Source: Micromonospora sp. CB01531
GTDB taxonomy: Bacteria > Actinomycetota > Actinomycetes > Mycobacteriales > Micromonosporaceae
Direction of reading: 5' to 3'
DNA length: 64,000 bases
Assembly: GCF_001905095.1 (NCBI RefSeq)
Contig: NZ_LWLS01000002.1
Location: 62,001-126,000, forward strand
Shown here: piece after piece, positions 26,357-34,662 of the stretch
Layout of the letters: each line of letters starts with the position of its first letter
How positions within the stretch are numbered: the stretch's first letter is position 1
The notes under the pieces: model-generated
Database searches by the model: none
Seen by the model: only the letters and a program-made list of their open reading frames with translations
Told to the model about the DNA's origin: nothing
Made by a program: the position numbers and the translations under genes

Positions 26357-26373
26357 ACCTGCGAAAACACAAG

Positions 26374-26415
26374 TGGAGCCGAGGGGACTCGAACCCCTGA
26401 CCCCCACACTGCCAG
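26374..26415 (-). pseudogene. Truncated tRNA-Ala (3' 42 nt)
   Basis: Reverse-strand sequence from the anticodon loop through the variable loop, T arm (AGGGGTTCGAGTCCCCT) and 3' acceptor strand (CGGCTCCA) is identical to the intact tRNA-Ala at 31220-31292. The 5' half is absent: identity stops at CTGGC in the anticodon loop. It cannot give a functional tRNA. Confidence 0.85.
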
Positions 26416-26706
26416 GAAGGTGACCTTCGTCACGGTCAATGCGGTCGGATGCCGGAAAGTGTCGTGAGGTGTGCAAATAGGCGGACGACCGTGCCGCAGG
26501 CTGTCGCCCAATGCCACCCGATGATGGGTTTTTGATCTTGCAATGTAACTCACCCCGTGACCACCAACAGTGTGGGGGCCACCCTGCCGGCCAGCCACCA
26601 TGACCGGCCGCCAGAGGTGTACTGCCGTCCGCCGCTGAGCCACAGGCGGCGCCCTGTGGAATCGGCATCCAGCGTCAAATGCAGCAGGAGAATCAGACCG
26701 CTGGCC
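26416..26706. other. Spacer between truncated tRNA and AlbA_2 gene, no gene seen
   Basis: About 290 bp of mixed composition, with more A and T than core regions. No frame has coding character, and no integrase or excisionase is visible. The AlbA_2 gene ends at 26707. Confidence 0.35.
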
Positions 26707-28080
26707 TCAAGAGACTATTGGGACGTCATACCGCTCCGCCCAGCGGCGGATGTGCTGCTGGTATCCCGAGTGCCAAAATGCCAACTTCAGGCGGCCATCG
26801 GGCGTGATAGTCGACGGCTCAGCCAGACCAAACGCATTCACCAGGTCCGTGTAGGGCCGCACCACTGCTGTCGCAAGCCCGGCCATTGACATACTGGCCA
26901 CATCTAGATCCACCGTCTGCTCGCTGACGAACTCGCGGAGAGTGAGCGTATTCAGGGGACGACTGCCCGAGACACGCCTCATGTCGTCCGTACCAAACAT
27001 TGGGCTAACCAGGACGAGGGACTGATCCACCGCATTACGCGCGTGATGACCAGGTGGCAACGGCAGCCTTAACCGCAGCAGAGCATCCCCGGAAGCTCGC
27101 GCGATATCCGTTGCATACCTCACCGAGATAAGGAGAGCGGAGAAGACCTGCACGTAAAGGAACTCTTGCGTCACCTTGGTTTCCCGGTGATCGACATCAG
27201 GCATGAGATTGACACCCACACCAGACGCCCCGTCCAACGCGAGATGAGCGGATGCCCACTCCGGATTCCTGATTCCGAGCGCTGGCTCTTCATCGAAGAG
27301 GGCGTTCCTGAGCTCAAAGCAGCGCAGCCCTGTTCGCACGTCGCATCGAATGGCTTCGAAGTTCGATCCATGAGGCAGTCGCTCTAGGACCTCCGACAGC
27401 CAGCCACCGACCATGCTGACAGCATTATTGGACATGCGGAGCGACGATCGACTCGCAGGAACCAAGGCCAGCTTCAGCCATGGGACATAGCCGCTCTGCG
27501 ACCTCGACTCGACACGATCCTCCACCTCTTTGAGGCGGTCGATCCTTGCACGTGCAAGAGTAAAGCGGTTTCTATACGCATCCGCCACTTCATGTTCTGT
27601 GAGATAACGAGTGCTTGTCCCATCTCGAACAGGATACTTCAGGCCATTGTTCTGCTTGACCGCATGGGGCGTCTGATCGCTCGGCGCCACAATCAATAAA
27701 TAAAATCCATGACCGCCCGATGACGAGGGATCTGGCACCGCCCTGATCTCCCAGCGAGGCAGCGGCACAACATTCGATGCAACGATCTGCCGCATCCGCA
27801 ACTCTTCCTGATCAGACAGCGGAACCGGGGTAGCAACCTTTGCCGTCCCACTCTTCTGCTCGTCCAGCCCCAACATAATGACTCCACCCCGGAGGTTGGC
27901 TAGGGCGGCCACATCTACCGACAGGTCATTCTGGCCCTTTTGGCCGTTGTCATAGAGCTTGCCCTTAAAGTCCAGATCTTCGCTTTCGCCCTGCCCTAGC
28001 AGCCTCCGAACACCTTGGGCGTCTACATCTTGAAGGGACTGACCTAGACGGGCCTCAATGGCCGGGATCCGAATGCTCAA
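26707..28080 (-). CDS. AlbA_2 (Schlafen-type) domain protein, probable defence or regulatory gene
   Basis: The 457-aa protein has near its N-terminus the AlbA_2 pattern: GESEDLDFKGKLYDN, then VDVAALANLRGGVIMLGLDE, where Glu/Asp and Lys are followed by an Ala-Phe/Leu-Ala-Asn and Gly-Gly block, and later the YPVRDGTSTRYLTEHEVADA segment. AlbA_2 domains bind nucleic acid; proteins carrying them occur in phage-defence islands and as regulators. The remaining 250 residues are unrecognised. Start: TTG 28080 has a perfect AGGAGG 9 bp upstream (28090-28095 on the forward strand), while the in-frame GTG 28131 has none. Base composition is clearly less GC-rich than the core genes, consistent with recent transfer. 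It lies inside the tRNA-bounded segment next to AbiE. Confidence 0.78.
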   Translation of the reverse strand: MSIRIPAIEARLGQSLQDVDAQGVRRLLGQGESEDLDFKGKLYDNGQKGQNDLSVDVAALANLRGGVIMLGLDEQKSGTAKVATPVPLSDQEELRMRQIVASNVVPLPRWEIRAVPDPSSSGGHGFYLLIVAPSDQTPHAVKQNNGLKYPVRDGTSTRYLTEHEVADAYRNRFTLARARIDRLKEVEDRVESRSQSGYVPWLKLALVPASRSSLRMSNNAVSMVGGWLSEVLERLPHGSNFEAIRCDVRTGLRCFELRNALFDEEPALGIRNPEWASAHLALDGASGVGVNLMPDVDHRETKVTQEFLYVQVFSALLISVRYATDIARASGDALLRLRLPLPPGHHARNAVDQSLVLVSPMFGTDDMRRVSGSRPLNTLTLREFVSEQTVDLDVASMSMAGLATAVVRPYTDLVNAFGLAEPSTITPDGRLKLAFWHSGYQQHIRRWAERYDVPIVS

Positions 28081-28131
28081 GCCGCCGATCCTCCTGTCCC
28101 GGTGTAGTGATGCATCTGGACGGTAGTCCAC

Positions 28132-28732
28132 AAGAGCGAATCTCAGATCGAGCGCACGCCGCGTCGCCCACGGCGTCGGAGCCGCGTCCAGCCAAGGTCA
28201 TTGCGTTCTGGGGTTGCTGCTGGTCACGGCGGTGATGAGGTCGTGTGGGCGGCGGTTGGCGCGTCTGGTGGCGCGGACCACGTTGGTTGTGTCGCCGTTG
28301 GTGCGGTGGTCGCCGCTGAAGAAAAACGCGAACCCCCGCCGCGCGATACTCCGGCAGCGTCATCTCGCCCCTGGGTTCCTCGGCCGATGTCGGTGTCGGA
28401 CGCTGCATATCCAGTGATCAGGTGAACCAGCGGGGCGCGAACCGGCCGGAGCGCCGAGGTGGAACCTCGGCTGAATGGCAGGCCGGTCGAGACCGCTCGC
28501 GCCCGGCACGGCCGGCTCAATTCCATCAGGACCCTCATGATCTGCGATCCGCGGCAGGCTGCTGCGCTCTGCGGCAAGACGCTCCAAGCGCGCATCAGCC
28601 GGGCAGCGAGCCTCCGGGTCCGGCACCAGTCGTCAAGGTCGGCCATCAGCTGATGTCGGCCCCCGGGAACTGACCCGGTCGGTGGCGCGCAATGACGCCG
28701 CTGGCGAGCGGCCACCCGCCGGTTGGCCGTCG
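28132..28732. other. Intergenic region between AbiEii and AlbA_2 genes, no clear gene
   Basis: In this 600-bp gap several frames are open on both strands because of GC content, but none gives a recognisable protein. A reverse-strand peptide with SGDHRTNGDTTNVVRATRR, ending near 28200, may be decayed coding sequence of unknown origin. A perfect 8-bp hairpin (28453-28471, GCCGAGGT, loop GGA) could terminate abiEii transcription. No integrase motif (R...HxxR...Y) was found. Confidence 0.4.
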
Positions 28733-29644
28733 TCAGGACTGGGCTGCGTCGATGCGGTTGATGAGCAGCTGGACCGCCGCGGCGGCCCGGTGCACATCGG
28801 CTGGTACGTAGTCTTCGAGGCCCTCGGCTGCCGCCGGGTATAGGTCCACCCAGACGGCGGGCACCTGCAGCACCGGCGGCCACGAATGACGTGCGCGTGC
28901 CGCGAAGACCTGCTCGCAGGCTTCCCGTACTGCAGAGAGTTGCTCATCAGCAACGAGTGGTTCTATCAGCAGTAGGTCCACCAGGTCGCGGGCGCGCGTG
29001 TTCACCACACCGGGGGTTAGCGGATCGGTGCAGGCGTGGATTTTCTGGGCGATCTGGAAGCGGATCGACAGGCAGGGAACCGGTGCGGCGGGCTCGAACC
29101 CAAGGCCGTCAAGCGGCGGCGCACTGACTTCGTCGTACTCGGCCGCCGCGCCTGCTTCGGCGGCGCTGATTTCGACGGGGACGGTGGCGAACGGCTTGCC
29201 GCGGAAGCTGAGCTTGACCTCGAAACGGCGGGGCTTGACGGCCAGGCCAGGGATATCTACCTCGGCATAGCGGGTGACGCGACCGGTGAAGCCGGCCCAT
29301 GGGATCTTGACCGCCTCGTCCGCGAGGGACATGAAGTCAGCGAGGTCGCCACGCACGACAGCGTCAAGATCCTTGGAGGTGCGCGATGCAGACAGCCCGA
29401 GGCGGAACTCGAGCGCGGTTCCACCTTTGACCAGCAGTGGTGGGCCGCTAATCGGCTGCTCGACCCGGGAGAGCATTTCGGTGACAACCAGGGCGCTGAG
29501 CTGACGCTGCACCCGCCCCACGAGCGCTCCCTGGCTCCGGGCAATATTGCGTAGCCGGTCCTGCAGGGAGCGCAGGTTGGTCGGCGGTGATGCGGCACGG
29601 CGAGCTGTGGGGACCGGGCGGTCAACAGGGGTGTGACTTTTCAC
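28733..29644 (-). CDS. abiEii: AbiEii-type nucleotidyltransferase toxin (type IV toxin-antitoxin / abortive infection)
   Basis: The 303-aa protein carries the AbiEii/DUF1814 nucleotidyltransferase motifs: LLVKGGTALEFRLGL (motif I, GGTAL...R) followed by SASRTSKDLDAVV, with the D-x-D metal ligands, and later KIHACTDPL, where Lys is in the place of motif III, and TRARDLVDLLLIEPL (motif IV, D-L-x-D). AbiEii enzymes modify RNA (some add nucleotides to tRNA) and arrest growth during phage infection. The GTG start at 29644 overlaps the antitoxin stop by 4 bp, the classic AbiE arrangement. Length is normal. All key motifs look intact, so the toxin is probably active. Confidence 0.9.
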   Translation of the reverse strand: MKSHTPVDRPVPTARRAASPPTNLRSLQDRLRNIARSQGALVGRVQRQLSALVVTEMLSRVEQPISGPPLLVKGGTALEFRLGLSASRTSKDLDAVVRGDLADFMSLADEAVKIPWAGFTGRVTRYAEVDIPGLAVKPRRFEVKLSFRGKPFATVPVEISAAEAGAAAEYDEVSAPPLDGLGFEPAAPVPCLSIRFQIAQKIHACTDPLTPGVVNTRARDLVDLLLIEPLVADEQLSAVREACEQVFAARARHSWPPVLQVPAVWVDLYPAAAEGLEDYVPADVHRAAAAVQLLINRIDAAQS

Positions 29645-30219
29645 CGGCCGTTCCTGCGGTGCAGCTTTGCGGTTAACTGGCGTCGAAGCTGCGTTGCCTG
29701 CGCTGCAGTAAGCAGTCCTTCCCGGCGTGCGGTGGTGATCGCTTGGGTCAGCATCTGGGGATCAATCCCGGAGGCAATGCCGTCACGAACCGCCCGCTCG
29801 GCAGTGACGACAGGAATCCCGTCAACCGTGGTTACCTCGCCCGGATCGAGCCTGCGTCGCCACACTCGGTACAGCTCGCCACCGGTTCGCCGGGGCGTAT
29901 ACGTCGAGGGAACGGTGAGGTGTAGCCGCGAGGGGTTGATGTCGCACAGCTGGTGCAGCGCCAGTGCAGAGCCATGCGAAATGATCCCGCGCCCCTCGGC
30001 CCACAAGACCGCTTCGGCGTACTCGTCATGTTCGTCCCGAGGAAGGAACGGGACGCGATACAACCCTCGGCCAACTTTCTCCAAGCGCCCCCGGGCGGCC
30101 ATCTTGCGCAGGTTGGCGCCGTCGATTCCCCGCGCGGTGGCGTCTCGCGTGCGCACGTAGCCATGCTGATCGACGGCTACGTCGACGAGTTCTTCCAGCA
30201 GCGAGCGAGTCATGCGCAC
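29641..30219 (-). CDS. abiEi: AbiEi-family antitoxin and transcriptional autorepressor
   Basis: The 192-aa protein has an N-terminal winged-helix of the AbiEi type (LRKMAARGRLEKVGRGLYRV, the usual GxLxxVxRGxYR) and a C-terminal domain (ISHGSALALHQLCDINPSRL, VTTVDGIPVVTAERAVRD). AbiEi proteins neutralise AbiEii and bind inverted repeats in their own promoter. Both sites are present here (30213-30249 and 30268-30304). The start is GTG 30219, with GTGAGG 7 bp upstream; ATG 30213 two codons later is an alternative. The gene is first in the two-gene operon. Confidence 0.9.
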   Translation of the reverse strand: MRMTRSLLEELVDVAVDQHGYVRTRDATARGIDGANLRKMAARGRLEKVGRGLYRVPFLPRDEHDEYAEAVLWAEGRGIISHGSALALHQLCDINPSRLHLTVPSTYTPRRTGGELYRVWRRRLDPGEVTTVDGIPVVTAERAVRDGIASGIDPQMLTQAITTARREGLLTAAQATQLRRQLTAKLHRRNGR

Positions 30220-30249
30220 TAGCGTACCTCACCGGCACGCTAGTGCGCA
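30213..30249. promoter_or_regulatory. AbiEi operator 1 (13-bp inverted repeat, 11-bp spacer)
   Basis: TGCGCACTAGCGT (30213-30225) and ACGCTAGTGCGCA (30237-30249) are exact inverted repeats. The site covers the ribosome-binding site and start codon of the antitoxin gene. Occupation would block transcription or translation of the operon. Confidence 0.8.
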
Positions 30250-30267
30250 CAGCCCTCGACATGTTCG

Positions 30268-30304
30268 TGCGCAGAAGCGTACCTCTGTGGCACGTTACTG
30301 CGCA
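30268..30304. promoter_or_regulatory. AbiEi operator 2 (same geometry, two mismatches)
   Basis: TGCGCAGAAGCGT (30268-30280) and ACGTTACTGCGCA (30292-30304) repeat the first site's length, spacer (11 bp, starting ACCTC in both) and outer sequence. There are two mismatches between arms. The two sites are 18 bp apart (55-bp period), suited to cooperative binding of AbiEi dimers or multimers. Confidence 0.75.
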
Positions 30305-31028
30305 TCGATCGAGCAGCTGGACAGCACGACCTAGCGGCCCACCTACGACGCTTGGGCGATCACGTGGAGTAGAACCAATCCCGCCATGCCTGTCAGCCTG
30401 AAGCTCATGGCGCTGCTGAGATTGGGTAGCAGACCAGCCACGTCCACGGGAGCGGTACGACTTGCCCTGCGATGGGACGTTTATCTAGATGGGTACGGCT
30501 ACCGTGCGCGATCCATCATCATGGCCAGGTCAGAGAAGGGAGAGGAAAGTCAGAGAAGGAATAGGAACGAATTGCTCCCATCGCCGCCGTTGCGATACAG
30601 GACGCTCGACGGGACGGCCACGTCGACCAAGGCCACCGTCACGTGAGCGATCGCGGGCCTCGCCGTCCATGCGCCGGCCGCGGCGATGAACGCCGCAGCC
30701 TCCATCGGCTCCCGCCAACCGTTCCCGTCAGCCATTCGTTACTTCCGCCCGGCCCAGCCGGTTGGCCCTCGGCACGACCGGAACGCCTACTGTCGCGACC
30801 CGGCCTACCGGTCGACGTTGGTTCATGGCCGTGGCTACGCCTAGATGTCAGACCGGCGACCCATACTCGTACCAAGACAGAGTGGAGGGTCGGTGTCGTC
30901 ACTGCCAGGCGGAGCAGCGTCCAAGCTCGGTGACCGGTATGAGGGCTGGTGGACGCTATGCCGGGTCGCCGACGTGCTACGAGGACGGGTCCCGAGCCAT
31001 GGACTCGGCGACATCGCCCGTCACCACC
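30305..31028. other. Non-coding region upstream of the AbiE operon
   Basis: About 720 bp of low-complexity, mixed-GC sequence with no recognisable gene on either strand. Short open frames (about 60-130 codons) are inconsistent in codon use and overlap each other. It forms the tRNA-proximal end of the tRNA-bounded segment, where an integrase would be expected but is not seen. Confidence 0.4.
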
Positions 31029-31262
31029 AATGCGCCCCACATTTTCGCCTCAAGCCGCTCGGAAGGACGCGGACGGCCCAAATCGGCAGGTAGAGGCCGC
31101 TTTCGCCGTCACCTCTCTCGGCATTTGAGGTGGCCAGTGTGGGGCGGTCCTGTGACCAAAGATCGCAAAAAACCGACACCAGTCGATGACTGATGCCGGT
31201 TTACCTGCGTAAACGCAAGTGGAGCCGAGGGGACTCGAACCCCTGACCCCCACACTGCCAGT
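31029..31262. repeat. Direct repeat copy B, including the 3' part of intact tRNA-Ala
   Basis: This 234-bp segment is the partner of 26183-26415. It holds the native tRNA-Ala 3' half, its terminator and about 140 bp of downstream flank. Together the repeats bound 4.6 kb of unique sequence. Confidence 0.8.
31167..31202 (-). terminator. Intrinsic terminator of tRNA-Ala
   Basis: On the reverse strand a 14-bp stem (AACCGGCATCAGTC and partner, two G-U pairs) with a 3-nt loop is followed by six T (forward AAAAAA at 31167-31172). It lies 18 bp after the tRNA 3' end. Confidence 0.8.
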
Positions 31263-31292
31263 GTGGTGCGCTACCAGCTGCGCCACGGCCCC
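31220..31292 (-). tRNA. tRNA-Ala (anticodon GGC)
   Basis: The 73-nt reverse-strand sequence folds as a complete cloverleaf. The acceptor GGGGCCG pairs with CGGCTCC (one G-U); the D arm is GCGC-AGCTGGTA-GCGC. The anticodon stem CCACA/TGTGG has loop CTGGCAG with anticodon GGC, and the T arm is AGGGG-TTCGAGT-CCCCT. The discriminator is A and CCA is not encoded. Its 3' half is duplicated at 26374-26415. Confidence 0.95.
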
Positions 31293-31375
31293 TTGCGGTC
31301 GTCCCCGGTCGCCCGGGCACGCAGAGAACTATACACACGCCGGCCGGCATGGTCATCTCGCGGGGTACCCGCCGC

Positions 31376-31975
31376 TCAGTTCAGCGCCACGTCCGGCGGG
31401 AAGTGGGCCACCGCCGCCATCATGCCGCCCTGCCGGCGCAGCACCATGGGCCAGAGGTCGTCGGGCCGGTCGACGAACGCGTCCCCGGGCAGGGCGTCGA
31501 GGACGAACCAGGACTCCTCCTCGATCTCACGCTCGAGCTGGCCGGCGCCCCAGCCGGCGTACCCGGCGAAGACCCGGATCCCGCCGATTGCCTCGCGCAG
31601 CCGCTCGGGGTCGACGGAGAGGTCGATGGTGCCCACCGCGCCGGACACCCGGTGGAAGCCCTTCACTGGCTTGACCGGGTGGCGCATCCGGGCCAGGCAG
31701 ATGGCCGAGTCGGGCTGCACCGGGCCGCCCTCGAAGAGCACCGCCGGGTCCCGGGCCAGGTCGCTCCAGTCGCCGAGGACATCGGCGACCGGCACCTCGG
31801 TGGCCCGGTTCAGCACCACGCCGAGGGCGCCGCTGGCCTCATGAGCGACCAGCAGCACGACCGTACGGTCGAAGTTCGGGTCCTTCAGCGCCGGAGTCGC
31901 GACCAGCAGCCGCCCGGTCATGGACTCCATGGCTCGGCCACCGATCGCCTGTCCCTCACCCTGCATGTCCGACAC
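31376..31975 (-). CDS. YqgE/AlgH family protein
   Basis: The 199-aa protein has the family signatures TGRLLVATPALKDPNFDRTV, HEASGALGVVLNRATE, LFEGGPVQPDSAICL and GIRVFAGYAGWGAGQLE. This is a conserved soluble protein of unclear function, found in most bacteria and named after a regulator of alginate synthesis. GTG 31975 is used; ATG 31966 or ATG 31930 (MESMTGRLL) are possible, the last closest to the usual family N-terminus. It lies just beyond tRNA-Ala, in core chromosome. Confidence 0.92.
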   Translation of the reverse strand: MSDMQGEGQAIGGRAMESMTGRLLVATPALKDPNFDRTVVLLVAHEASGALGVVLNRATEVPVADVLGDWSDLARDPAVLFEGGPVQPDSAICLARMRHPVKPVKGFHRVSGAVGTIDLSVDPERLREAIGGIRVFAGYAGWGAGQLEREIEEESWFVLDALPGDAFVDRPDDLWPMVLRRQGGMMAAVAHFPPDVALN

Positions 31976-32118
31976 CCGTCAGCCGTACGCCCGTGTGGCG
32001 CATCCGACGTCGCCGACCATCCGCGCGGTCAACACCATGCCACGCACATTAGCCTGCGGCTCGCCCGCTGACTAAGGTCTGACGGGCGGGTGATCGCGAC
32101 AGGATCGAGGGAGCACCG

Positions 32119-32922
32119 ATGGGTCCAACGGCCGAGCTGGCGGTGATCGGTGGGTCGGGCCTCTACGCCCTGCTCGACGGCGCCACCGAACACGTCCTGC
32201 AGACGCCGTACGGAGCACCGTCGGACGCGGTCACCATCGCCGAGGTGGGCGGTCGCCGGGTGGCGTTCCTGCCCCGGCACGGACGCGACCACCGCTACCC
32301 GCCGCACCTGATCCCGTACCGGGCGAACCTCTGGGCGCTGCGCTCCCTCGGCGTGCGCCAGGTGCTCGCCCCCTGCGCTGTCGGCGGGCTGCGCCCCGAG
32401 CTGGGCCCGGGCACCTTCGTGGTGCCGGACCAGCTCGTCGACCGCACCAGCGGGCGCACCCAGACCTACTACGACCAGGGCGCCGTGCACGTCTCGTTCG
32501 CCGACCCCTACTGCCCCGTGGGCCGGCGGACGCTGCTCGACGCGGCGGCCGGGCGGGACGTGCCGGCGGTGGACGGCGGGACGGTGGTGGTGGTCGAGGG
32601 GCCGCGCTTCTCCACCCGGGCCGAGTCGCGCTGGTTCGCCTCGATCGGCGGCACGGTGGTCAACATGACCGGCCACCCAGAGGCCGTGCTCGCCCGCGAG
32701 CTGGCCCTCTGCTACACGTCGATCGCGCTGGTCACCGACCTGGACGCGGGCGTGACGGCCGGTGAGTCGGTCACCCAGGAGGAGGTGTTCCGGGTCTTCG
32801 CCGAGAACACCGACCGGCTGCGCGGAGTGCTGCTGGATGCGGTCGCCGCACTGCCGTCCGAGCGGGACTGCCCGTGCGGGAACGCCCTCGACGGGATCAA
32901 ACTGCCGTTCCCGCTGCCCTGA
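32119..32922 (+). CDS. mtnP: S-methyl-5'-thioadenosine phosphorylase
   Basis: The 267-aa protein belongs to the PNP/MTAP superfamily. It has the N-terminal phosphate loop (LAVIGGSGLYALLDG), FLPRHGRDHRYPPHLIPYRA with the conserved RHG..H motif, and VEGPRFSTRAESRWF followed by NMTGHPEAVLAREL, where NMTG with Pro-Glu and the following region mark the purine/ribose site. It cleaves methylthioadenosine with phosphate in polyamine and methionine salvage. ATG 32119 follows GAGGGAG. Specificity for MTA rather than inosine or guanosine is inferred from overall similarity. Confidence 0.88.
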   Translation: MGPTAELAVIGGSGLYALLDGATEHVLQTPYGAPSDAVTIAEVGGRRVAFLPRHGRDHRYPPHLIPYRANLWALRSLGVRQVLAPCAVGGLRPELGPGTFVVPDQLVDRTSGRTQTYYDQGAVHVSFADPYCPVGRRTLLDAAAGRDVPAVDGGTVVVVEGPRFSTRAESRWFASIGGTVVNMTGHPEAVLARELALCYTSIALVTDLDAGVTAGESVTQEEVFRVFAENTDRLRGVLLDAVAALPSERDCPCGNALDGIKLPFPLP

Positions 32923-33063
32923 CCGGTGGCCGGCCCGGCCACCGCCCCCACGAGACTCGGGAAGCGCCCGAAAAGCAGGCAACCGCCGGATAGATTCGGT
33001 TCGTCGGGGAACTGATCATCGAGCCGTCTCCCCGCACCGTTGGGGGACGGGGGGCAGTCGGCG

Positions 33064-34659
33064 ATGGCAACGGTCCGCGACACCACGTACGACCTGCTGC
33101 GCGCCCTGGGGCTGACCACCGTCTTCGGCAACCCCGGCTCCACCGAGGAGCCCTTCCTCCGCGACTTCCCCGCCGACTTCCGCTACGTGCACGCGCTGCA
33201 GGAGGCGGCGGCGGTGGCCATGGCCGACGGGTACGCCCAAGCCACCGGCCGGCCCGCGCACGTCAACCTGCACACCGCCCCGGGCACCGGCAACGGGATG
33301 GGCAACCTCGTCACCGCCTGGCACAACAAGACCCCGTTGATCGTCAGCGCCGGCCAGCAGACCCGGGAGATGCTGCTGCTCGAACCCCGGCTGGCCAGCC
33401 CGCGGGCGGCGGAGCTGACCCAGCCGTACGTCAAGTGGGCCCACGAGCCGGCCCGCGCGCAGGACGTTCCGGCGGCCTTCATGCGGGCGTACGCCACGGC
33501 GGTGCAGCCCCCCGCCGGGCCGGTGTTCCTCTCCGTGCCGATGGACGACTGGAACCAGCCCACCGATCCGCCCCCGCAGGTCCGGACGGTGGCCACCCGG
33601 ACCGCCCCGGACCCGGACCGGCTGCACGGCTTCGCCGCCACCCTCGCGGCCAGCCGCGCCCCGGTGCTCGTGCTCGGCGCGGCGGTGGACCGGGCCGACG
33701 CCTGGCCGGCGGCCGTGGCGCTCGCCGAGCGGCTGGCCGCCCCGGTCTGGGCCGCCCCGGCCCCGGAGCGGGCCGTCTTCCCCGAGGACCACCCGCACTT
33801 CCGGGGGGTCCTGCCGTACGCGATCGGCCCACTCGCCGGGGCACTGCGCGGACACGACACGGTGCTGGTGGTCGGCGCGCCGGTGTTCCGCTACTACCCG
33901 CACGTGCCGGGCGATTACCTGCCGGACGATGCCCGGCTGCTGCACGTCACCGACGACCCGGACGAGTCGGCCCGCGCCCCGGTCGGGGAGAGCCTGCTCG
34001 GCGACGCCGGGCTGGCCCTTGCGGGCCTGCTGGAGCTGCTGCCGCCGGCGGACCGGCCAGCGCCATCGACCCGGACGGAGCCGGAGACGCCGGAGGCGAC
34101 CAGCCCGCCGAGCGCCGACGGGCTCTTCGCCGCGCTGGCCCGGCACTGGCCGGCCGACGGGGTGCTGGTGCAGGAGTCACCGTCCAACCTGGCCGCGCTG
34201 CGCCGCCGGCTGCGGATCAACCGGCCCCGGTCGTACTTCACCATGGCCAGCGGCGGCCTCGGGTTCGGGCTGCCGGCAGCGGTCGGGATCGCCCTGGCCG
34301 AACGGGACACCGGCCGCGGCCGGCCGGTCGTGGCCGTGGTCGGCGACGGCTCCTTCCACTACTCCGTGCAGGCGCTGTGGACCGCCGCGCAGCTGCGCCT
34401 GCCGCTCGCCGTGGTGGTCCCGGTCAACCACCAGTACGCCATCCTCAAGGCGTTCGCCGAGCTGAAGCACACCCCGGGGGTGCCCGCGCTGGACCTGCCC
34501 GGGCTGGACGTCGCCGCGATCGCCCACGGCTACGGCTGCGCGTCCGCCGTGGTGGACCCGCTGGACCGGCTCGGGGAGGCGCTCGACGCGGCCCTGGTCG
34601 CCGACCGGCCGACGGTGCTGCCGGCGCCGATCAGCACCGAGCTGCCCCGGATCCTGTGA
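33064..34659 (+). CDS. mdlC: Thiamine diphosphate-dependent benzoylformate decarboxylase
   Basis: The 531-aa protein has the three-domain layout of ThDP decarboxylases. The N-terminal part reads FGNPGSTEEPFLRDFP and YVHALQEAAAVAMADGYAQA, with the catalytic Glu that activates ThDP. The active-site region HTAPGTGNGMGNLVTAWHNK and the WAHEPARAQD stretch are characteristic of benzoylformate decarboxylase. The C-terminal ThDP motif is VVGDGSFHYSVQALWTAAQL with VNHQ. It should decarboxylate benzoylformate to benzaldehyde, as in mandelate breakdown. ATG 33064 replaces an upstream in-frame ATG at 33040 because it starts the usual MATVRDTTYDLL. No other mandelate genes are nearby, so the physiological 2-keto acid is uncertain. 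Confidence 0.88.
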   Translation: MATVRDTTYDLLRALGLTTVFGNPGSTEEPFLRDFPADFRYVHALQEAAAVAMADGYAQATGRPAHVNLHTAPGTGNGMGNLVTAWHNKTPLIVSAGQQTREMLLLEPRLASPRAAELTQPYVKWAHEPARAQDVPAAFMRAYATAVQPPAGPVFLSVPMDDWNQPTDPPPQVRTVATRTAPDPDRLHGFAATLAASRAPVLVLGAAVDRADAWPAAVALAERLAAPVWAAPAPERAVFPEDHPHFRGVLPYAIGPLAGALRGHDTVLVVGAPVFRYYPHVPGDYLPDDARLLHVTDDPDESARAPVGESLLGDAGLALAGLLELLPPADRPAPSTRTEPETPEATSPPSADGLFAALARHWPADGVLVQESPSNLAALRRRLRINRPRSYFTMASGGLGFGLPAAVGIALAERDTGRGRPVVAVVGDGSFHYSVQALWTAAQLRLPLAVVVPVNHQYAILKAFAELKHTPGVPALDLPGLDVAAIAHGYGCASAVVDPLDRLGEALDAALVADRPTVLPAPISTELPRIL

Positions 34660-34662
34660 GCG

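Larger units (their letters stand above)
26183..26415. repeat. Direct repeat copy A containing tRNA-Ala 3' half (putative attachment-site duplicate)
   Basis: This 233-bp segment aligns end to end with 31029-31262. Both begin AATGCGCCCCACATTTTCGC and end in the tRNA anticodon loop (CACACTGCCAG). The 50-60 bp covering the terminator and the tRNA 3' part are nearly identical; the outer part has diverged, with several substitutions and small indels. Beyond 26415 the sequence departs from the tRNA completely. This is the pattern left when an element integrates into a tRNA 3' end. Confidence 0.8.

Noticed and set aside
28201..28425. Short open frames between abiEii and the AlbA_2 gene as a possible integrase remnant
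   Set aside because: No tyrosine- or serine-recombinase motif could be read in any frame.
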